DNA of 64,000 nucleotides, taken from NCBI RefSeq assembly GCF_001445655.1, contig NZ_LNBE01000003.1, positions 62,001 to 126,000 of the forward strand, read 5' to 3'. Each line of letters opens with the position of its first letter. Position 1 is the stretch's first letter. Positions 60,712 to 64,000 of this stretch are shown piece by piece. The notes beneath the pieces were generated by a model. The model ran no database searches. It was not told the origin of the DNA and worked only from the letters and a program-made list of their open reading frames with translations. The DNA comes from Streptomyces roseifaciens (lineage in GTDB: Bacteria; Actinomycetota; Actinomycetes; Streptomycetales; Streptomycetaceae). The translations under genes were made by a program, and so were the position numbers.

Positions 60712-61875
60712 TCAGTTGAGGATGCGGCGCGCGGCGAGAATCTGGGGCTTCCAGTTCGCGAGCGTGGTGATGCGCACGACGTCACCGGTCTTCGGCACAT
60801 TGATGATCAAGCCGCTGCCGATGTACATCCCCACGTGCTCAGGCACCGCCGCGGTGCCCCGGGTGAAGAGCAGGTCCCCGGGCTTGAGCGAGTTGACCGA
60901 GACGGCCTTGCCCTCGTTGACCTGGGTGTAGGTGGTGCGGGAGATGTTCACGCCGGCGGCGTGGTAGGCCATCTGCATCAGCGAGCTGCAGTCGCACCGG
61001 CCCATCGGGTCCGGCCCGTGCGAGTTTTCACAGGTGCCGCCCCACTGGTACGGGGTGTCCAGCTGGCCGAGCGCCCAACGGATCGCGGTCTGGATCTTCT
61101 TCGGGGCGTCCTTGGGAATCGCGTAGCCCTTGGGCACTGCGCCCGGCGGGATCGTGCCGAAGTTGCTCCCGTCCGCCCCAGTGGCGCAACCACCCTTGCC
61201 GGTCGTGGAGTTGTTCTTGTCCTTCTTGTCCTTGTCGGCGGTCTTGCCGTCCTCGGGCTTGGACTTGCCGCCGTCCGGCAGCGTCTTGATGATCGCTGAC
61301 TGCAGGGCACGGGCCAGCGGCTCCCACTGCGCGTACGCATCAGGGAAAGCCGAACGCTGGACGGCCTGCGCGGCCTGGGTGACCGTCATCGACTCCCACC
61401 CGCGCACCTCCAGCAGCGCCTTGTAGAACTTCGTGGACGCATACACCGGGTCGCGTACCTGGGCGGGGGTACCCCAGCCCGCGGACGGCCGCTGCTGGAA
61501 CAGTCCGAGGCTGTCCAAGTCGCCGTAGTTGAGGTTGCGGAGCCGGGATTCCTGCATGGCGGTGGCCAGGGCGACGATCTGTCCGCGCTCGGGAATGTGC
61601 ATGGCCACGCCCGTGGCCACGATCGTCTTGGCGTTGGGGATCTGCTCGGCGGGCAGCTCGAGCCCCTCGACGGAGACCTTCCCGCCGCCCTTCCCGCCAA
61701 GGATGTCCTTGACCTGTTTGGCGACCGCTTCGGCGTCGACCGATCCGGCCTCGCCTGCGCAGTCACCGTGGGCGGCGTTGGCTGCGCCGCCGCCGGCTGC
61801 GGCGACCGCGGCGGTGCCGGCCAGCAGCAGCGGGCTGAGGACCGCGACACCGATGGTCGCGACGACGGCTTTCAA
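60712..61875 (-). CDS. Secreted NlpC/P60 cell-wall hydrolase of the conjugation system
   Basis: The 387-residue protein has an N-terminal signal or anchor helix (VATIGVAVLSPLLLAGTAAV). A lysozyme-like segment follows (IVALATAMQESRLRNLNYGD, SLGLFQQRPSAGWGTPAQV), then a Lys/Asp-rich linker (about 205-230). The C-terminal NlpC/P60 endopeptidase has its catalytic Cys in GRCDCSSLMQMAYHAAG (about 300) and the His in AVPEHVGMYIG. It would open peptidoglycan for the secretion channel, like VirB1. It is the first gene of the long minus-strand operon; a promoter lies about 300 bp upstream. Confidence 0.9.
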   Translation of the reverse strand: MKAVVATIGVAVLSPLLLAGTAAVAAAGGGAANAAHGDCAGEAGSVDAEAVAKQVKDILGGKGGGKVSVEGLELPAEQIPNAKTIVATGVAMHIPERGQIVALATAMQESRLRNLNYGDLDSLGLFQQRPSAGWGTPAQVRDPVYASTKFYKALLEVRGWESMTVTQAAQAVQRSAFPDAYAQWEPLARALQSAIIKTLPDGGKSKPEDGKTADKDKKDKNNSTTGKGGCATGADGSNFGTIPPGAVPKGYAIPKDAPKKIQTAIRWALGQLDTPYQWGGTCENSHGPDPMGRCDCSSLMQMAYHAAGVNISRTTYTQVNEGKAVSVNSLKPGDLLFTRGTAAVPEHVGMYIGSGLIINVPKTGDVVRITTLANWKPQILAARRILN

Positions 61876-62376
61876 TGCCGCCTGCCCGGCCGGTCAGAAA
61901 GGGCCCGGGGCGGCGGAAGGGCTGGATGAGGGCATGGATGTGCCAAGGCAGTGTCTTTCGAGTGGAGCCGTCCGGGCGTGCGCTTGGTTCAAAGGGGCCC
62001 GGAACGGGTCTGGTTGCTGGTGGTGCGACAAGCCGGCGCGGGGGAGTTGCAGCTCCCGGGCCGCGTCCGGGGTGGTGTGTCAGGTGTTCGGTGGCATGGC
62101 GAAGAGACCTCTCCTGAAGGGAGCTGGGGATGGGGGGAGGTGCCGTCCGGCGTGGCCGGGGCGGGCATGACCAGAACTGTAGGGACGGAATCCCGGTTGG
62201 CCAAAGGATTCGGCGGGCGGAACTGATTTCTGGGCAGTTTTCCCTCTGATCGGGGTCAACCGGTTTTTCGCGCCTACAGTTTGGAGTCGCTCGCAGCCGC
62301 CGCCCGGCTCACCAGGGCGTGCTTACTACGCGAGCGCTCTCAGTTCTCTCTCGCACCCTTTGAATGGGACCTCGTC
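61876..62376. other. Divergent control region of the conjugation operon and the methyltransferase gene
   Basis: About 500 bp without a gene. It holds a good minus-strand promoter (62176-62204) and a plus-strand TACAGT -10 at 62275. The two share a 9-bp sequence in inverted orientation: AACTGTAGG at 62175 and CCTACAGTT at 62273. The 290 bp between the minus promoter and the hydrolase ATG form a long leader in which I see no clear riboswitch or ORF. Confidence 0.5.
62176..62204 (-). promoter_or_regulatory. Promoter of the conjugation operon
   Basis: Reading on the minus strand, TTGGCC (complement of 62199-62204) and TACAGT (complement of 62176-62181) are separated by exactly 17 bp. Transcription would start near 62168 and run into the NlpC/P60 gene. 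Confidence 0.5.
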
Positions 62377-62751
62377 ATGTCTTTTTCCCTGCACCAGGGC
62401 GACGCTCTGTCCGTACTCGCCACGCTGCCCGATAACAGTGTGGACGCCGTGATCACCGACCCCCCGTACAACTCCGGCGGTCGCACGGCCAAGGAGCGCA
62501 CCTCTCGCACGGCACGGCAGAAGTACACCTCGACCGACGCCGAACATCAGCTGGCGGATTTCCCCGGCGAGAACATGGACCAGAGGTCGTTCACGTTCTG
62601 GCTGACGCAGATCCTCACCGAGGCACACCGGGTGACGAAGCCGTCGGGCACGCTGCTGCTGTTTACCGACTGGCGCCAGGCGGGCTCGATGTCGGATGCG
62701 CTCCAGGCGGGCGGGTGGACGTGGCGGGGCACGCTGGCCTGGCATAACTGA
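62377..62751 (+). pseudogene. Truncated site-specific DNA methyltransferase
   Basis: From ATG 62377 the 124-residue product has the start of an N4/N6 methyltransferase: SLHQGDALSVLATLPDNSVD, AVITDPPYNSGG (motif IV at about residue 30) and ILTEAHRVTKPSGTLLLFTDW. It stops abruptly after GTLAWHN. In the beta-type enzymes I know this point is followed by motifs leading to the SAM-binding FxGxG region, so roughly half of the protein is missing. The cut coincides with unrelated sequence (TGATCGTTTCAG at 62754). The remnant cannot bind SAM normally. It diverges from the conjugation operon. Confidence 0.75.
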
Positions 62752-62835
62752 TCGTTTCAGAATGCCGTCCTGCGGAGACGCTGGCGGCTCATGGAACAAT
62801 CCCTTCAGCCACGGGCTCAGGGGGGATGGTGCTGT

Positions 62836-63240
62836 ATGGAACGGGTTGGGGCTGCACGGGAGCTCGTGCTTGGCTACGTCGAGGCTCTGAACGCGGTTGA
62901 CGAGGCTATGAGGGCCGCGATCCCGTCGCTTGAGCAACTCGCAGATGTCCTCGGCCTGGTCCGTTCGCGCCGAATCATCAGCCGGAGTGGGCACATCGGC
63001 ACCTACTCCTACACGGTTCATGGGGCCGGGTGCCGCTTCGTCAGCGACAACGGCACCGAGGTCGATGTCGACTTCGACGCCGACGGGAGCGAAATCTTCG
63101 ACCTCTGGCGGCTGCGCTCGTACGGGCTGAGCCTGCCGGAGCCTCTCGACGTCACTGATCAGGACCTGCGGACCGCAGTGCGGTCCCTGCAACCGCTTCT
63201 GACCGAGGTGCGACCGGGGTGGTTCAGCGTAGCCAGCTGA
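62836..63240 (+). CDS. Small hypothetical protein (DUF6896-like)
   Basis: The 134-residue protein is read from ATG 62836; an in-frame ATG at 62791 would add 15 low-quality residues. Helical first half (RELVLGYVEALNAVDEAMRA) and a beta-rich second half (RSGHIGTYSYTVHGAGCRFV, GTEVDVDFDADGSEIFDLWR, RLRSYGLSLPEPL) resemble the DUF6896 type often found near toxin or immunity genes. That link is from memory and not certain. It lies between the truncated methyltransferase and the insertion sequence, and its last codons abut the IS end. Confidence 0.6.
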   Translation: MERVGAARELVLGYVEALNAVDEAMRAAIPSLEQLADVLGLVRSRRIISRSGHIGTYSYTVHGAGCRFVSDNGTEVDVDFDADGSEIFDLWRLRSYGLSLPEPLDVTDQDLRTAVRSLQPLLTEVRPGWFSVAS

Positions 63241-63244
63241 TCGA

Positions 63245-63711
63245 TCAGGATGGGGTGCGCAGGCGGCGCAGGCATATGAGGCCGCAGGCCAGTTCGAGCA
63301 GGCCCTGATGAAGATCGGCGCGTCGCTCGTAGCGGGTGCGGAGCCGTTTGAACTGGTGCAGCCAGGCGAAGGCGCGCTCGACCACCCAGCGCACCTTGCC
63401 CAGTCCGGAGCCGTGGGCGACGCCGCGTCGCGCGATCAACGGCTTGATGCCCCGCTTCCACAGCAGGCGGCGGTACTTGTCGAAGTCGTAGCCCCGGTCG
63501 GCATACAGGCGCCGGGGCTTGCGGCGGGGACGTCCCCGCCGTCCGCGGATCGGTGGGAGGGCGTCGAGCAGGGGCAGGAGCTGGGTGACGTCGTGGCGAT
63601 TGCCGCCGGTGAGAGTGACGGCGAGCGGGGTTCCGTGGCGGTCGACGATCAGGTGGTGCTTCGAGCCGGGGCGGGCGCGGTCGACGGGTGAAGGGCCGAC
63701 GTGATCCCCCC
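63245..63711 (-). CDS. IS5-family transposase, second reading frame
   Basis: After the slip site the frame reads GDHVGPSPVDRARPGSKHHL, IVDRHGTPLAVTLTGGN, RHDVTQLLPLLDALPPIRG, RRLYADRGYDFDKYRRLLW (second catalytic Asp), and GLGKVRWVVERAFAWLHQFK (catalytic Glu), ending ICLRRLRTPS. All DDE residues of the family are present across the two frames, so the transposase is probably functional. It has no start of its own and would be made by frameshifting. Confidence 0.78.
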
Positions 63712-64000
63712 TTTGAGGGCCCGGACGTGCGACCCGTCCACGGAGCAGTCGTCCAGGTCCAACAAGTCCGCGCGGCGCAGTTCGGTCAGCAGGGCGGCGT
63801 GCAGGCGTGGCCAGACGCCGGCCTCGGTCCAGTCCCGCAGCCGGCGCCAGGCCGTCACCCCGGAACAGCCCACGGTCTCCGCCGGGACGTCCCGCCAGGC
63901 GACACCGGTCCGCAGCACGAACAGGACTCCGGCGAGTGCTGTTCGGTCAGGAACACGCAACCGCCCGGGATACCGGCGGCGCCGTTCGGGAGCGGGTGGC
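63649..64000 (-). CDS. IS5-family transposase, first reading frame (partial)
   Basis: The frame is open to the window edge (RRRYPGRLRVPDRTALAGVL at the start of the visible part). It shows FVLRTGVAWRDVPAETVGCS, WRRLRDWTEAGVWPRLHAAL and the first catalytic Asp in LDDCSVDGSHVRALKGG. It ends out of frame at 63649. At 63706-63714 the message reads AAAGGGGGG. A -1 slip there joins it to the second frame, the usual IS427-group arrangement. Confidence 0.78.
   Translation of the reverse strand, partial: PPAPERRRRYPGRLRVPDRTALAGVLFVLRTGVAWRDVPAETVGCSGVTAWRRLRDWTEAGVWPRLHAALLTELRRADLLDLDDCSVDGSHVRALKGGITSALHPSTAPAPARSTT

Larger units (their letters stand above)
63241..64000 (-). mobile_element. IS5-family insertion sequence (IS427 group), right part outside the window
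   Basis: The element carries a two-frame transposase on the minus strand that continues past the right edge. Its left limit lies near 63241, between the stop of the small gene (63240) and the transposase stop (63245). The terminal inverted repeats cannot be verified because the other end is not included. Confidence 0.75.

Noticed and set aside
1..64000. CRISPR arrays, tRNA or rRNA genes
   Set aside because: No regularly spaced repeat-spacer pattern, cloverleaf-like sequence or rRNA motif was seen by eye.

Overview
The window is high-GC actinobacterial DNA, almost certainly Streptomyces. Evidence is the strong G/C third-position bias, the GTG/TTG starts, many 4-bp ATGA/GTGA gene overlaps, a complete conservon (cvn) operon and a Pgl/BREX type 2 locus. 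Everything here was read by eye; family names come from recognised motifs and gene order, not from database searches.

Left part, about 1-15.7 kb, looks like ordinary chromosome. A partial SRPBCC protein and a quinone-oxidoreductase-like enzyme lie on the minus strand. Divergent from them is a coupled pair, a FAD/NAD(P)-binding oxygenase and a fumarase-superfamily lyase, that resembles the CreE/CreD (FzmM/FzmL) nitrosuccinate pathway for making nitrite. Next is a tightly overlapping conservon: cvnA (histidine-kinase-like), cvnB (roadblock), cvnC (DUF742), cvnD (GTPase), a CYP157-like P450 whose ExxR motif is ExxW, and a normal CYP154-like P450. It is followed by a KimA-type APC transporter and a TrmA/RumA-type RNA methyltransferase.

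Middle part, about 15.7-45.3 kb, is a defence island. It starts after direct repeats and a hairpin downstream of the methyltransferase. It holds two PD-(D/E)XK proteins and a membrane protein. Then comes a complete BREX type 2 set on the minus strand (pglW-pglX-pglY-pglZ, then brxD-brxHI). An Mrr-like nuclease gene sits on the opposite strand inside it, and an unannotated 45-codon membrane ORF lies directly after pglZ. Divergent from pglW is a two-gene module: an HsdM-like protein with HPPF in place of NPPF and an added HEPN-like, zinc-motif C-terminal region, followed by a PD-(D/E)XK nuclease. I regard this pair as the best candidate for an undescribed system.

Right part, about 45.5-62 kb, is a long minus-strand conjugation operon of the actinobacterial type IV secretion kind. 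In transcription order it has an NlpC/P60 hydrolase, a small VirB2-like or DUF6112-like protein, a VirB8-like protein, a TrbL/VirB6-like channel (frameshifted near its start), an SCO6880/PrgI-type protein, a VirB4 ATPase, several small proteins, a gene with an in-frame TGA, a VirD4/TraG coupling protein, a cytosine-5 methyltransferase and a protein with two DnaB-N-like domains. A divergent adenine or cytosine DNA methyltransferase is cut short at about 62.75 kb, followed by a small unknown gene and an IS5-family element that runs off the right edge. No integrase, attachment site pair, tRNA, rRNA or CRISPR array was found. The layout suggests a defence cargo carried by, or fused to, a decaying integrative conjugative element or plasmid.
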